Source of the DNA: Mycobacterium sp. GA-0227b
Lineage (GTDB): Bacteria > Actinomycetota > Actinomycetes > Mycobacteriales > Mycobacteriaceae
Assembly (NCBI RefSeq): GCF_001499855.1
Contig: NZ_LQIK01000012.1
Coordinates: forward strand, 248,001 to 312,000
Direction: 5' to 3'
DNA length: 64,000 bases
The position numbers were made by a program, and so were the translations under genes. Positions within the stretch are counted from its first letter, which is position 1. Each line of letters starts with the position of its first letter. Below, piece after piece: positions 9,135 through 18,566 of the stretch. Below the pieces are notes generated by a model. The model searched no databases, was not told the DNA's origin, and saw nothing but the letters and a program-made list of their open reading frames with translations.

Positions 9135-11138
9135 CTACACGGACGCACTCAATGCAGCAGCCAGTTCCGAGGTGGTCGTGACCGGCAGGTCGCAGGCCCG
9201 GCCGCGGCAGACGTAGGCGGCGTCGGCCCCGTCGACGCGGTCGCGGCCGATCAGCAGCTCCGACGAGTTCACCGGCCCGCCGACGACGACAGCTCCTCCG
9301 GGGGCCAGTCGGCGCGCGGCCGCCAACAGCTCCGAGTGTCCGGGCTCGCACGCGACCGCGATCTGAAGCGGCCCGCGCACGGCCGCTTCGGCGACGGCGA
9401 GCCAGTGCCCGCCCGAGCGCGGCAGCCGGGTCAGGATCGGCGTGGCGGCCGCCAGGGCGGCCTCGGCCGCCGCGGCGTAACGGTCGGCCCGCTCGGCGGG
9501 AGCGAGGTGGGCGGCCACGAGCAGCGCCTCGGCGATCAGCGACGCGCCCGACGGCGTCGCGCCGTCGAGCGGATCCGCGGGCCGCACCATCAACGCCTCG
9601 GCGTCGTCGGCGGTGTCGAACCAGCGCCCTGGGCGGTCGGGGTCGGCAAAGTGCTCGAGCGCGATGTCCAGCAGCGTCAGTCCCGCGTCCAGCCACAGCG
9701 TCGCACCGGTCATCTGGTGCAAGGTCAGCAGTCCGGTGGCCAGCGCCGCGTGGTCCTCGAGGATCGCCGCGCTGTCGCCGACCTGGCCGCCGAGACTCGC
9801 CCGTCGCAACCTACCGTCGACCATGTGCAGATTCCAGACGGCATGCGCGCATTGCGTTGCGGCGTCGAGGAATTCAGGCTGGTCGAGCGCGACACCCGCT
9901 TCGGCGAGGGCGGTGATCGCCAGACCGTTCCACGCGGTGACGACCTTGTCGTCACGACCGGGCTGCGGTCGGGTGAGCCTGGCCGCCAGCAGGGCCGCGC
10001 GCACCCTGGCGAACCGTTCCGGTTCGTCGGGGTCGCGGGGTAACTGCAGCACCGAGGCGCCGTGTTCGAATGTCCCCGTCTCGGTGATCTCGAAAAGTTC
10101 TGCGGCCCAACGTCCGTCGTCGTCACCAAGCACTTCGGCCAGCTGCGCCGGGGTGAACACGTACGTCAGGCCTTCGACCCCGGCGGCGTCGGCGTCCAGC
10201 GACGAGGCGAACATGCCATCGGCACCGAGCTCATCGATCATGAACGCTGCCGTCTCCGCAGCCACCTTGCGCGCCAACGGATTCGCCGTGCGCCGCGCCC
10301 AATGGGCGTAGGCGCGCAGCAGCAGTGCGTTGTCGTACAACATCTTCTCGAAATGCGGCACCACCCAGGACGCGTCGACACTGTAGCGGGCGAACCCGCC
10401 CGCCAACTGGTCGTAGATGCCGCCGCGGGCCATCGCGGTACAGGTGCGCTCCACGGTCTCCATGGGCATGACGTCGCCGGTGCGTTCGTGGTTGCGCAGC
10501 AGCGCCTCGAGCAACGCAGACGGCGGAAACTTCGGTGCGCCGGACGGATTGGTGGCGAAGCCGCCACGTACGACGTCCTCGTCCTGCAGCACCGCGGCCA
10601 CGGCATGGTCACACAGCGCCGGCTGCATCGGCGGCCCGCCACCCGGAAGGCCGGACGCCATCGACCGCAGCTCGTCGGTGATCTTGTCCGACGCCTCCTC
10701 CACTTCGCCGCGACGGTTACGCCAGGTGTCGCTCACCGCGGCCAGCAGTTGCAGGAAGGTGCGTTTGGGGTAGTACGTCCCGCAGAAGAACGGCCTGCCG
10801 TCGGGGGTGAGGAAGCACGTCATCGGCCAGCCGCCCTGTCCGGTCAGGGCAACGGTCGCGTTCATGTACACCGCATCGAGGTCGGGGCGCTCCTCGCGGT
10901 CGACCTTGATGCACACGAACCCGTCGTTCATCGCCGCAGCCACTTCGGTGTCGGCGAACGACTCGTGCGCCATCACGTGGCACCAGTGGCACGCGGCGTA
11001 ACCGATCGACAGCAGGATCGGCACGTCGCGACTGGCCGCCTCGGCCAGCGCCTCGGGCGTCCACTGCTGCCAGTGCACCGGGTTGTCGGCGTGCTGGCGC
11101 AGATAGGGGCTGGTGGCCCGCGCGAGGCTGTTCGTGAT
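9135..11138 (-). CDS. YyaL/SSP411-type thioredoxin-domain protein (Rv1084-like) with atypical start
   Basis: The product is about 667 aa: an N-terminal thioredoxin-like DUF255 domain with CHWCHVM (Cys50 and Cys53), followed by an (alpha/alpha)6-barrel resembling N-acylglucosamine 2-epimerases. M. tuberculosis Rv1084 has the same layout. The conserved N-terminus (TNSLARATSPYLRQHADNPV) is encoded upstream of the first canonical start (GTG at 11078, which would remove it). In that frame the only candidates lie between a TGA at 11142-11144 and codon 11138, which is ATC, where relatives would have ATG. A GGGAAGG ribosome-binding-like stretch precedes the ATC at suitable spacing. So either ATC is used, the protein is truncated, or there is a sequence error. 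The biochemical role of the family is unknown. Confidence 0.82.
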   Translation of the reverse strand: MTNSLARATSPYLRQHADNPVHWQQWTPEALAEAASRDVPILLSIGYAACHWCHVMAHESFADTEVAAAMNDGFVCIKVDREERPDLDAVYMNATVALTGQGGWPMTCFLTPDGRPFFCGTYYPKRTFLQLLAAVSDTWRNRRGEVEEASDKITDELRSMASGLPGGGPPMQPALCDHAVAAVLQDEDVVRGGFATNPSGAPKFPPSALLEALLRNHERTGDVMPMETVERTCTAMARGGIYDQLAGGFARYSVDASWVVPHFEKMLYDNALLLRAYAHWARRTANPLARKVAAETAAFMIDELGADGMFASSLDADAAGVEGLTYVFTPAQLAEVLGDDDGRWAAELFEITETGTFEHGASVLQLPRDPDEPERFARVRAALLAARLTRPQPGRDDKVVTAWNGLAITALAEAGVALDQPEFLDAATQCAHAVWNLHMVDGRLRRASLGGQVGDSAAILEDHAALATGLLTLHQMTGATLWLDAGLTLLDIALEHFADPDRPGRWFDTADDAEALMVRPADPLDGATPSGASLIAEALLVAAHLAPAERADRYAAAAEAALAAATPILTRLPRSGGHWLAVAEAAVRGPLQIAVACEPGHSELLAAARRLAPGGAVVVGGPVNSSELLIGRDRVDGADAAYVCRGRACDLPVTTTSELAAALSASV

Positions 11139-11210
11139 CGTTCAACGCCTTCCCGGTGACGGCTCCTCGATCGTGGGCTCGACACTGTCAGCGCCGCATT
11201 GAGCCCTAAC

Positions 11211-11247
11211 GGGTTGATTGCCCGCATCAGGTGCGAGTAATCAACCC
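11211..11247. terminator. long hairpin between mca operon and the Rv1084-like gene
   Basis: A 9-bp perfect stem (GGGTTGATT / AATCAACCC) continues through a mostly paired inner stem to a 5-nt loop TCAGG. The total stem is about 15 bp with one mismatch and one wobble. It lies downstream of the mca-Rv1083 pair and upstream of the minus-strand Rv1084-like gene. No T-run follows, so it is terminator-like rather than a classical intrinsic terminator. Confidence 0.5.
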
Positions 11248-11266
11248 CTTGGAGTCCAAAGGACCC

Positions 11267-11551
11267 TCAGCCGCCGGGCTCACGCTTGGGTTCGTCGGGC
11301 GGCGCGTCGGATTCGCTCGGCGCCTTCGACTCAATCGGCGGCTCAACGGTGCTATCCGCCTCCGCGCTGGGCGCCTCGAACGACTTCGGCACCTTGCGCA
11401 GGTGCCGGTTCATCGACCGGACCAGCAGGAACGTCCCAATCAGCAGCAGCACCACGACCAGCAGGCCGAGCGGGCTTGCCTTGCCGAAATCCGGACCGGT
11501 CTCGCGCGGCTGGTCCTGCGCCAGCAGGACGACGTTGAGCATGAGGTTCAT
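11267..11551 (-). CDS. small single-pass membrane protein (Rv1083-like)
   Basis: This 94-aa protein has one membrane helix at about residues 28-46, followed by a basic stretch and an acidic, proline- and serine-rich tail. The ATG at 11551 overlaps the mca stop codon as ATGA, so translation is probably coupled to mca. M. tuberculosis has the same pair (Rv1082-Rv1083). An alternative ATG lies three codons downstream. No catalytic residues are visible. The tight coupling suggests a membrane-associated accessory role near Mca, but this is inference from position only. Confidence 0.82.
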   Translation of the reverse strand: MNLMLNVVLLAQDQPRETGPDFGKASPLGLLVVVLLLIGTFLLVRSMNRHLRKVPKSFEAPSAEADSTVEPPIESKAPSESDAPPDEPKREPGG

Positions 11552-12417
11552 CGGTCCTCGATCCCGGCGAAAAGGTCGTCCTCCGGCAGCGAGACCGGCA
11601 CCCGGGAGCGGGCCAGCTCGAACTCCTCGGTCGGCCAGAGCCGCTGCTGCCATTCGATCGGCGCGCGGAAGAAGTCCCCGTTGGGATCGATCTGGGTGGC
11701 GTGGGCGCGTAGCGCGTCGTCCCGCAGCGCGAAGTACTTGGCGCACTCGATCCGGGTGGTCACCCGCTTGGCGAAGATGTCGTGATCGGGATCCCAGTGC
11801 TTGAGCCACTTCTCGAACGGGCCCACCTCACCGTGCTTGGCGAACTCGTCCTGCAGCAGTTGCATTCGTTGCCGCAGGAAACCGTGGGTGTAGTAGAGCT
11901 TCTGGACATTCCACGGTTCGCCGGCGTCGGGGAACAGCCGATAGTCACCCGCGGCCTCGTAGGCGGCCATCGAGACCTGATGGCACCTGATGTGATCCGG
12001 GTGCGGATAGCCGCCGTTCTCGTCGTAGGTGGTCATGACGTGCGGGCGGAATTCGCGCACTACACGCACCAGCGCCTCGGCCGGCTGCTCGAGCGGCACC
12101 ACGCCCAGGCAACCGTCGGGCAGCGGCGGGGGAGGGTCGCCTTCGGGCAGTCCCGAGTCGACGAAACCGAGCCAGTGATGCTCCACCCCGAGGATCTCCG
12201 CGGCCTTCGCCATTTCATCGCGCCGGATCTCGGCCATCCGGCCATGCACCTCGGGCAGGTCCATGGCGGGGTTGAGGATGTCGCCGCGCTCGCCCCCGGT
12301 CAGCGTGACCACGAGCACGCGGACGCCCTCGTCCGCGTATCGGGCCATCATGGCGGCGCCCTTGCTGGACTCGTCGTCCGGATGGGCGTGCACGGCCATC
12401 AACCGCAGTTCGCTCAA
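11548..12417 (-). CDS. mca: mycothiol S-conjugate amidase
   Basis: Mca is a zinc amidase that cleaves mycothiol conjugates of toxins and antibiotics to release mercapturic acids for export, so it is a detoxification enzyme of mycothiol-using actinobacteria. The zinc motif HAHPDDE is at residues 10-16 and the later metal/catalytic segment [11 protein letters not shown] is intact. I place the start at the TTG at 12417 ([12 protein letters not shown]), which reproduces the M. tuberculosis N-terminus; the open frame runs 16 codons further upstream to an ATG at 12465. The protein is 289 aa, against 288 in M. tuberculosis. It is coupled to the small membrane protein gene downstream. Confidence 0.95.
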   Translation of the reverse strand: MSELRLMAVHAHPDDESSKGAAMMARYADEGVRVLVVTLTGGERGDILNPAMDLPEVHGRMAEIRRDEMAKAAEILGVEHHWLGFVDSGLPEGDPPPPLPDGCLGVVPLEQPAEALVRVVREFRPHVMTTYDENGGYPHPDHIRCHQVSMAAYEAAGDYRLFPDAGEPWNVQKLYYTHGFLRQRMQLLQDEFAKHGEVGPFEKWLKHWDPDHDIFAKRVTTRIECAKYFALRDDALRAHATQIDPNGDFFRAPIEWQQRLWPTEEFELARSRVPVSLPEDDLFAGIEDR

Positions 12418-12530
12418 CCTGTTCTGCCTTACTAATCGCGATCCGTCGTCTCCGGGGGATAACAACCCATCGGGACAGCCCTATAGTTCCAGTTCTGTAG
12501 ATCTATCCGACGGGGAGCCCAGAAAACCAG

Positions 12531-12953
12531 ATGATCGAGCGTCCCGCCGAGCGCTATGGGCGCCAGCGGCTGTCCCGCCGTCACCGCCGATGGGTCGCCG
12601 TCGGGTTCACGGTGCTCGCGCTGGCGGCCGGTGTCGCGGTGGCGATCGTTGCGTTCGGCCGGTTCGGCAGCGACGACGTCACGGGTGAGCTGAGCGCGTA
12701 CCGACTCATCGACGATGAGACCGTTTCGGTGACGATCAGCGTCACCCGCGAGGACCCGTCTCGGCCGGTGGTGTGCATCGTCCGTGCCCGGTCGATCGAC
12801 GGCGCCGAGACCGGCCGACGCGAGGTGCTGGTGCCCCCGTCGGAGCAAACGACCGTGCAGGTGACTGCGCCCGTGAAGGCCACCCGGCAACCCGTCATCG
12901 GCGATATTTACGGCTGCGGCACCGATGTGCCGCCATATCTGGTGAGCCCTTGA
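12531..12953 (+). CDS. DUF4307 membrane protein (Rv1081c-like)
   Basis: This 140-aa protein has a basic cytosolic N-terminus (RRHRR), one membrane helix at about residues 22-45 and a small extracytoplasmic domain with a pair of cysteines (VVCIVRARS and YGCGTD). This is the DUF4307 pattern conserved beside mca and greA in mycobacteria. It is divergent from mca. The function is unknown. The two external cysteines could form a disulfide. Confidence 0.85.
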   Translation: MIERPAERYGRQRLSRRHRRWVAVGFTVLALAAGVAVAIVAFGRFGSDDVTGELSAYRLIDDETVSVTISVTREDPSRPVVCIVRARSIDGAETGRREVLVPPSEQTTVQVTAPVKATRQPVIGDIYGCGTDVPPYLVSP

Positions 12954-13206
12954 GATCACGATGATTCGTGGGGCACAACAAACGGCGAACTGCGAATACG
13001 TGACGAACCGCGGTCTTCACGGTGCTATCATGGTTCGAGTACACGGTTCCCGCTGGGGCCGTGTATTGCTGCATTTGGTGCGCTGATCAAGCCTCTTGAT
13101 TAATACCTGATGAACGCGGCAATACACGTCAAGCTCCCGGCGCCGCACCCACAAGACTTCTTACGCGAGAAGTGCGCGAGAGCAACGACGACAGGAGCGC
13201 GACGAC
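12954..13206 (+). promoter_or_regulatory. greA upstream region with structured leader
   Basis: This 253-nt gap carries a TATCAT -10-like hexamer at 13026-13031. It is followed by three sequence blocks that can pair in two ways. TACACGG at 13040-13046 pairs with CCGTGTA at 13059-13065. The overlapping segment CGTGTATTGC at 13060-13069 is perfectly complementary to GCAATACACG at 13119-13128, enclosing a small ATCAAG/CTTGAT hairpin at 13086-13100. The two pairings are mutually exclusive. A GGAGCG ribosome-binding site lies just before the ATG at 13207. No known riboswitch class is recognised. Confidence 0.5.
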
Positions 13207-13701
13207 ATGACCGACACGCAGGTCACCTGGCTGACGCAGGAGGCATACGACCGGTTGAAGGCGGAGCTCGACCAGCTGATCGCCAACCGGCCGATCATCG
13301 CCGCCGAGATCAACGACCGCCGTGAAGAGGGCGACCTGCGCGAGAACGGCGGTTACCACGCCGCCCGTGAGGAACAGGGTCAGCAGGAAGCGCGAATCCG
13401 ACAGCTGCAGGAGCTGCTCAACAACGCCAAGGTCGGCGAGGCACCGAAGCAGTCCGGCGTCGCGCTGCCCGGTTCGGTGGTCAAGGTGCAGTACGGGGAC
13501 GACGAGACCGACACGGAGACGTTCCTGATCGCCACCCGCCAGGAGGGCATCAGCGACGGCAAACTCGAGGTGTACTCGCCCAAGTCGCCGCTGGGCGAGG
13601 CGCTGATCGACGCGAAGGTCGGTGACGTGCGCACGTACACAGTGCCCAGCGGGAGCACGGTCAAGGTGAAGCTGCTCGAGGCCGAGCCTTACCACGCCTG
13701 A
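13207..13701 (+). CDS. greA: transcription elongation factor GreA
   Basis: GreA binds the RNA polymerase secondary channel and stimulates cleavage of backtracked transcripts. The 164-aa length, the N-terminal coiled coil (about residues 10-75) and the acidic tip [20 protein letters not shown] are all visible. The C-terminal FKBP-like domain includes [18 protein letters not shown]. It matches mycobacterial Rv1080c in size and position. The leader is unusually structured and the 3' side carries a 25-bp tandem repeat. Confidence 0.97.
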   Translation: MTDTQVTWLTQEAYDRLKAELDQLIANRPIIAAEINDRREEGDLRENGGYHAAREEQGQQEARIRQLQELLNNAKVGEAPKQSGVALPGSVVKVQYGDDETDTETFLIATRQEGISDGKLEVYSPKSPLGEALIDAKVGDVRTYTVPSGSTVKVKLLEAEPYHA

Positions 13702-13706
13702 CACAG

Positions 13707-13781
13707 GCGCCCCAGCTGGATACGCGCCCCAGCGCCCCGGCTGGATACGCGCCCACGCGCCCCGGCTGGATACGCGCCCCG
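13707..13781. repeat. 3 x 25-bp tandem repeat after greA
   Basis: Three head-to-tail 25-bp units (13707-13731, 13732-13756, 13757-13781) share the core CTGGATACGCGCCC and differ by only one to three bases. They start 6 nt after the greA stop codon and end 25 nt before the GPP34 gene. The arrangement resembles a mycobacterial minisatellite (MIRU/VNTR-like) locus. Confidence 0.9.
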
Positions 13782-13806
13782 GCGCGGTGCGGTTTAGCAT
13801 CCGCTC

Positions 13807-14469
13807 ATGGCGCAGATCGCCGAGGACCTGTTCCTCCTGCTGATCGACAACGCGTCCGCGCAGCCGGTTCTGGAGCGTCACCGCCGCGAGCGGGTGTTGT
13901 CTGCCGCGGTTCTGCTCGATCTGGCGCACGCCTGCCGGATCCGGCCGTCGGTCGACGGTGAGGCGGTCGAACGCGGCCACCTGATCGCGCTTGCGGTGGC
14001 GGGCGCGATAGACCCGGTCGCCGAACCGGCGTTCCAACTGTTGCGGCACCGCCCGCTGCGCCCGAAAACGGCGGTGAAGCGGCTGGCCAAGCACACCGAG
14101 AGCCACATCGCCGGCCAGCTGGAGCGCACCGGTCAGATTCGGCGTGTCCCGTTGCCGGACAAGCGATTCGGCCATGAGTTCGCGTGGCCACTGATCAACC
14201 GTGACCGCGCCGGGCTGGCCCGTTCGGCACTGTTGTCGGCACTGTTCGACCGTAGGCCACCCAGTCCTACGACGGCGGCGATCATCTCGCTGCTGCATGC
14301 GGTCGACGGACTGGGTGCGCTGCTGAGCCTCAACGACCGCGGATGGCGGTGGGTACACGCGCGGGCGGGCGAGATCTCACTGGGCAGTTGGGTCGACGAG
14401 TACCCGACCGGGCTGCCCGAGGTGAACCTGGCGATCACCGCGTCGGCGTTGCGCCGGGCGCTGACGTAG
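13807..14469 (+). CDS. GPP34 (GOLPH3/Vps74-like) family protein
   Basis: This 220-aa protein begins with the family hallmark IAEDLFLLLID and has the all-helical GPP34 pattern, including RDRAGLARSALLSALF and TTAAIISLLHAVDGL. Eukaryotic relatives bind phosphatidylinositol-4-phosphate in the Golgi. The role of the actinobacterial members is not established, although membrane association through a hydrophobic hairpin is plausible. It lies downstream of greA on the same strand after the tandem repeat and converges with metB. It has no signal peptide. Confidence 0.82.
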   Translation: MAQIAEDLFLLLIDNASAQPVLERHRRERVLSAAVLLDLAHACRIRPSVDGEAVERGHLIALAVAGAIDPVAEPAFQLLRHRPLRPKTAVKRLAKHTESHIAGQLERTGQIRRVPLPDKRFGHEFAWPLINRDRAGLARSALLSALFDRRPPSPTTAAIISLLHAVDGLGALLSLNDRGWRWVHARAGEISLGSWVDEYPTGLPEVNLAITASALRRALT

Positions 14470-14480
14470 TCTCTGCGCGG

Positions 14481-15629
14481 CTAACTGAGCGCCTGCTCCA
14501 CATCGGCGAGCAGATCCGCGACGTCCTCGATACCGACCGACAGCCGCACCAGGTCGTCGGGCACCTCCAACTGCGAACCGGCCGTGGAGGCGTGGGTCAT
14601 CGCACCGGGATGCTCGATCAGCGACTCGACGCCGCCCAGCGACTCGGCGAGGATGAAAACCTCTGTCCGCGAGCAGAATTTACGCGCCGCGTCCGCTCCC
14701 CCGCGCAGCCGCACCGAAATCATGCCGCCGAACCCGCTCATCTGCCTGGCCGCTACCTCATGTCCAGGATGGGCGGGCAGCCCCGGGTAGAGCACGGTCT
14801 CGATCGCGGGATGACCGTCGAGGAACTCGGCGAGCACCGCCGCGTTGTCGCTGTGCCGCTGCATGCGCAGCACCAGCGTCTTCAACCCCCGCAAGGTCAG
14901 GTAGGCGTCGAACGGGCCGGGGACCGCGCCCGCGCCGTTCTGCAGGAAGGCGAACGCCGAGTCGAGTTCCTCGTCGTTGGTCAGCAGCGCACCGCCCACT
15001 ACGTCGGAATGCCCGCCGATGTACTTGGTGGTGGAGTGCAGCACGATGTCGGCCCCCAGCAGCAGCGGCTGCTGCAGCGCCGGCGAAGCGAATGTGTTGT
15101 CTACCAACACTTTCACGTTCGATGTCGCCGCGAGTTGGGCGATCCCGGCGATGTCGGCGATCGACAGCAACGGGTTGGTGGGCGTCTCGACCAGGATCAG
15201 CCGGGTGCTGGGCGTGACCGCCGCACGCACGGCGTCGAGGTCGGCGAGCGACACGGCGGTGTAGTCGATGCCCCATTTGGTGAACACCTTGTCGATCAGC
15301 CGGAAGGTTCCGCCGTAGGCGTCGTCGGGCATCACGACGTGATCGCCGGGCCGCAGAACAGCGCGCAGCGCGCAGTCGGTGGCGGCCATACCGGACGCGA
15401 ACGCGCGCCCGTAGGTGGCCGCTTCGACCGCGGCCAGCGACGTCTCCAGCGCCGCCCGGGTGGGATTGCCGGTCCGGGCGTACTCGTACCCGTCGCGCAA
15501 TCCGCCGACGCCGTCTTGCGCGAACGTCGAACTCGCATAGATCGGCGCGTTGACCGCCCCGGTGGTCAGGTCGGGGCGGACGGCGTGGATGGCCTTGGTG
15601 GACAGGCCCTGCCTTCTGTTCTCGGTCAT
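14481..15629 (-). CDS. metB: cystathionine gamma-synthase (Rv1079-like)
   Basis: This PLP enzyme of the Cys/Met metabolism family condenses an O-acylated homoserine with cysteine to form cystathionine (transsulfuration). The 382-aa product has the substrate-binding YARTGNPTR motif, the SGMAA phosphate-binding stretch and the PLP lysine in LHSTTKYIGGHSD (about residue 202). The ATG at 15629 follows an in-frame GTG at 15632, and I take the ATG. It lies near cbs as in M. tuberculosis, so forward and reverse transsulfuration are encoded together. Sequence alone does not exclude cystathionine gamma-lyase activity, which some mycobacterial MetB proteins also have. Confidence 0.9.
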   Translation of the reverse strand: MTENRRQGLSTKAIHAVRPDLTTGAVNAPIYASSTFAQDGVGGLRDGYEYARTGNPTRAALETSLAAVEAATYGRAFASGMAATDCALRAVLRPGDHVVMPDDAYGGTFRLIDKVFTKWGIDYTAVSLADLDAVRAAVTPSTRLILVETPTNPLLSIADIAGIAQLAATSNVKVLVDNTFASPALQQPLLLGADIVLHSTTKYIGGHSDVVGGALLTNDEELDSAFAFLQNGAGAVPGPFDAYLTLRGLKTLVLRMQRHSDNAAVLAEFLDGHPAIETVLYPGLPAHPGHEVAARQMSGFGGMISVRLRGGADAARKFCSRTEVFILAESLGGVESLIEHPGAMTHASTAGSQLEVPDDLVRLSVGIEDVADLLADVEQALS

Positions 15630-15684
15630 CACCGCTCAGCCTAGCGACGCCGGCGGTGCGCGCGGACCGGTGTAGACATGGACC

Positions 15685-16857
<1,173 letters not shown>

Positions 16858-16870
16858 GCCTCTGCTGAAC

Positions 16871-17863
16871 CTATTGCGGGGTGGTCTGCGGCGGCGGCCC
16901 CGGCGGCAGGGGCTGCGGGTTGAGCTCGGCGACCTGACCTCCGCTGAGCTTGCGCCACGCATGCACCAAGAACAGCTCGGCCAGGGGGACGGCAACCAGC
17001 AGTCCGATGCCGCACAGCAGCGCGCCCACGAACGTGATGACCGCAACCATCAGATACGTGAGAAGCGCGGGTACGAAATTGTCCTTCACGGTTGCGAAAC
17101 TCGCCTTGAGGCCGTCGATCGGTGAGAGGTTGCGATCGACGATGGCGACGATGGCGAACACCGCGAAGAGTCCTACGACGAGACTGCCAATGATCACGAT
17201 CTGGCCGATCGCCGTCAGAATGCCGATGATCAGCGTCGCGAGAATGACGCTGACGACGTTGCGCGGCTTGAAGAACGACCCGATCGTCACCCGTCGCCCG
17301 TCCGCGATGTCGAGCACACCTGCCAGATACGCCGAGTGAATCGCGGCGATGACCACCAACCCCACCAGCGAGCCGACGATGAGGACCAGGATGCTGGTCC
17401 CTCCGAGCGACGAACTCGTCTCGTACTCGAATCCGTACTCGGAGGACTCGTACGTGGTCACCGAGTCCGGTGCGGTGGCGAACATGAGGCCGACGACGAT
17501 GGCGGAGAGCACCCCGATGATCAGGGCGTAGACCAGCATCGGGACGATCAGCGCCGCAGCGTTCTCCTTGAACTTGCCGAACGCCCAGTTGAAACTGTCG
17601 CCCACGTTGGCCTGCTGCCCTGCACCAGATCCCGGACCCCAGGCCGGTGGATAGCCGCCCGTCGGTGGCGGGTATCCGGTGCCCGTCGGCGGTGGCGGGT
17701 AACCACCCGTGGGTGGCGGCGGGTAGCCGCCCTGCTGCGGAGGCGGCGGGTAACCCCCCGGCGACGGTGGCGGCGGGTAGCCCCCCGGCGGGGGCGGTGG
17801 CGGATATCCTCCCGGCGGCGGCGGGGGGTTGTTGCCCGGCGGAGGGGGCGGTTGATCGGACAT
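16871..17863 (-). CDS. proline-rich multi-pass membrane protein
   Basis: The first about 75 of 330 residues are tandem PPPPGGYP-type repeats. They are followed by roughly five or six hydrophobic helices (about 100-310) and a short PPGPPPQTTPQ tail. The domain has stretches such as FFKPRNVVSVILATLIIG and resembles DUF975-type membrane proteins, but I cannot assign it firmly. It sits 20 nt after pra on the same strand, and both proteins begin with a proline-rich cytosolic head. They are probably co-transcribed and may act together at the membrane. The function is unknown. Confidence 0.75.
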   Translation of the reverse strand: MSDQPPPPPGNNPPPPPGGYPPPPPPGGYPPPPSPGGYPPPPQQGGYPPPPTGGYPPPPTGTGYPPPTGGYPPAWGPGSGAGQQANVGDSFNWAFGKFKENAAALIVPMLVYALIIGVLSAIVVGLMFATAPDSVTTYESSEYGFEYETSSSLGGTSILVLIVGSLVGLVVIAAIHSAYLAGVLDIADGRRVTIGSFFKPRNVVSVILATLIIGILTAIGQIVIIGSLVVGLFAVFAIVAIVDRNLSPIDGLKASFATVKDNFVPALLTYLMVAVITFVGALLCGIGLLVAVPLAELFLVHAWRKLSGGQVAELNPQPLPPGPPPQTTPQ

Positions 17864-17883
17864 GTGGCCTTCCCGGTTGATTA

Positions 17884-18450
17884 CTACAACGGTAAGCAGA
17901 CGGTGCCGATGATCTTATCGGCGATCGTCTGCCGCTTGGCGTCCCACAACGGGAACAAGAAACCGATATAACAGATCACGGCGTCGATGACGTGGGCCAG
18001 TTGCCGGACGATCGACATCGCGAAACCGATTGGTTCGCCGGTCTTTTCGCTGACGACCTTGAATTTCAGGATCGACTTGCCGATGCTGGAGCCCGTGGTG
18101 CCCTGGCGGTGGCCGTAGTTCCAGATCACGTAGACCAGCGCAAAAATCGAGGTGATGCCGATCGTCAACAGGCCGACGGTGGACGCGCCCGTCGCGCAGG
18201 ATTCACTCAGGTCGTACCCGGAAACCTCGGTGAGGCAATCCGTTTCCTGAGTTCCGACCAGCACACCCCACCCGATACCGAGTAGGCAGAGGATCGGAAT
18301 GTAGTCGATCAGCCACGCCACCACCCGGGTGAACCACTCGGTGTAGGCCTCGGTCGGGAGAACCGTCCCCGGGCCATCGTCGACGAAGGACGCACCTCCC
18401 TCTGGCGGTGGCGCTGAGCCACCCCTCGGCGGTGGCGGTGCATCGGTCAC
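17884..18450 (-). CDS. pra: proline-rich antigen homologue, RDD family membrane protein
   Basis: This 188-aa protein has a short Pro/Gly-rich N-terminus and an RDD domain with three or four membrane helices. The conserved GSSIGKSILKFKVVSEKTG stretch and the C-terminal FPLWDAKRQTIADKIIGT match the M. tuberculosis proline-rich antigen (Rv1078). The proline-rich head here is much shorter than the roughly 80 residues I recall in Rv1078. RDD proteins have been linked to ion transport in some bacteria, but that is not established here. It is located next to cbs as in M. tuberculosis. Confidence 0.88.
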   Translation of the reverse strand: MTDAPPPPRGGSAPPPEGGASFVDDGPGTVLPTEAYTEWFTRVVAWLIDYIPILCLLGIGWGVLVGTQETDCLTEVSGYDLSESCATGASTVGLLTIGITSIFALVYVIWNYGHRQGTTGSSIGKSILKFKVVSEKTGEPIGFAMSIVRQLAHVIDAVICYIGFLFPLWDAKRQTIADKIIGTVCLPL

Positions 18451-18566
18451 GAACGCTTCCAGTCTGTGTCCTAGCTGAAACGAGCGTGCTTACCCTACCT
18501 GAGAAGTGATCTTGTGCAGGGTTTTCTGACCGGAACGTGACCCCGTGACCGAACGCCGGTGAGCGG

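Noticed and set aside
10062..11159. 365-aa plus-strand frame opposite the YyaL-like gene
   Set aside because: Shadow frame; the minus-strand protein has catalytic cysteines and conserved family blocks.
11717..11809. Start of the Rv1083-like protein at 11809 (180 aa)
   Set aside because: The extra N-terminus is an antisense-like read of mca; ATG 11551 overlapping the mca stop is the coupled start.
13707..13781. Tandem repeat considered as a CRISPR array
   Set aside because: Units abut directly with no spacers and there are no cas genes.
14343..15644. 433-aa plus-strand open frame antisense to metB
   Set aside because: It is a GC-rich shadow frame with no recognisable motifs and opposes an intact PLP enzyme gene.
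17640..17863. Regular GGC/GGTG repeats that might be taken for a CRISPR-like or minisatellite array
   Set aside because: They encode the PPPPGGYP repeats of a real proline-rich protein; spacers are not unique sequences.
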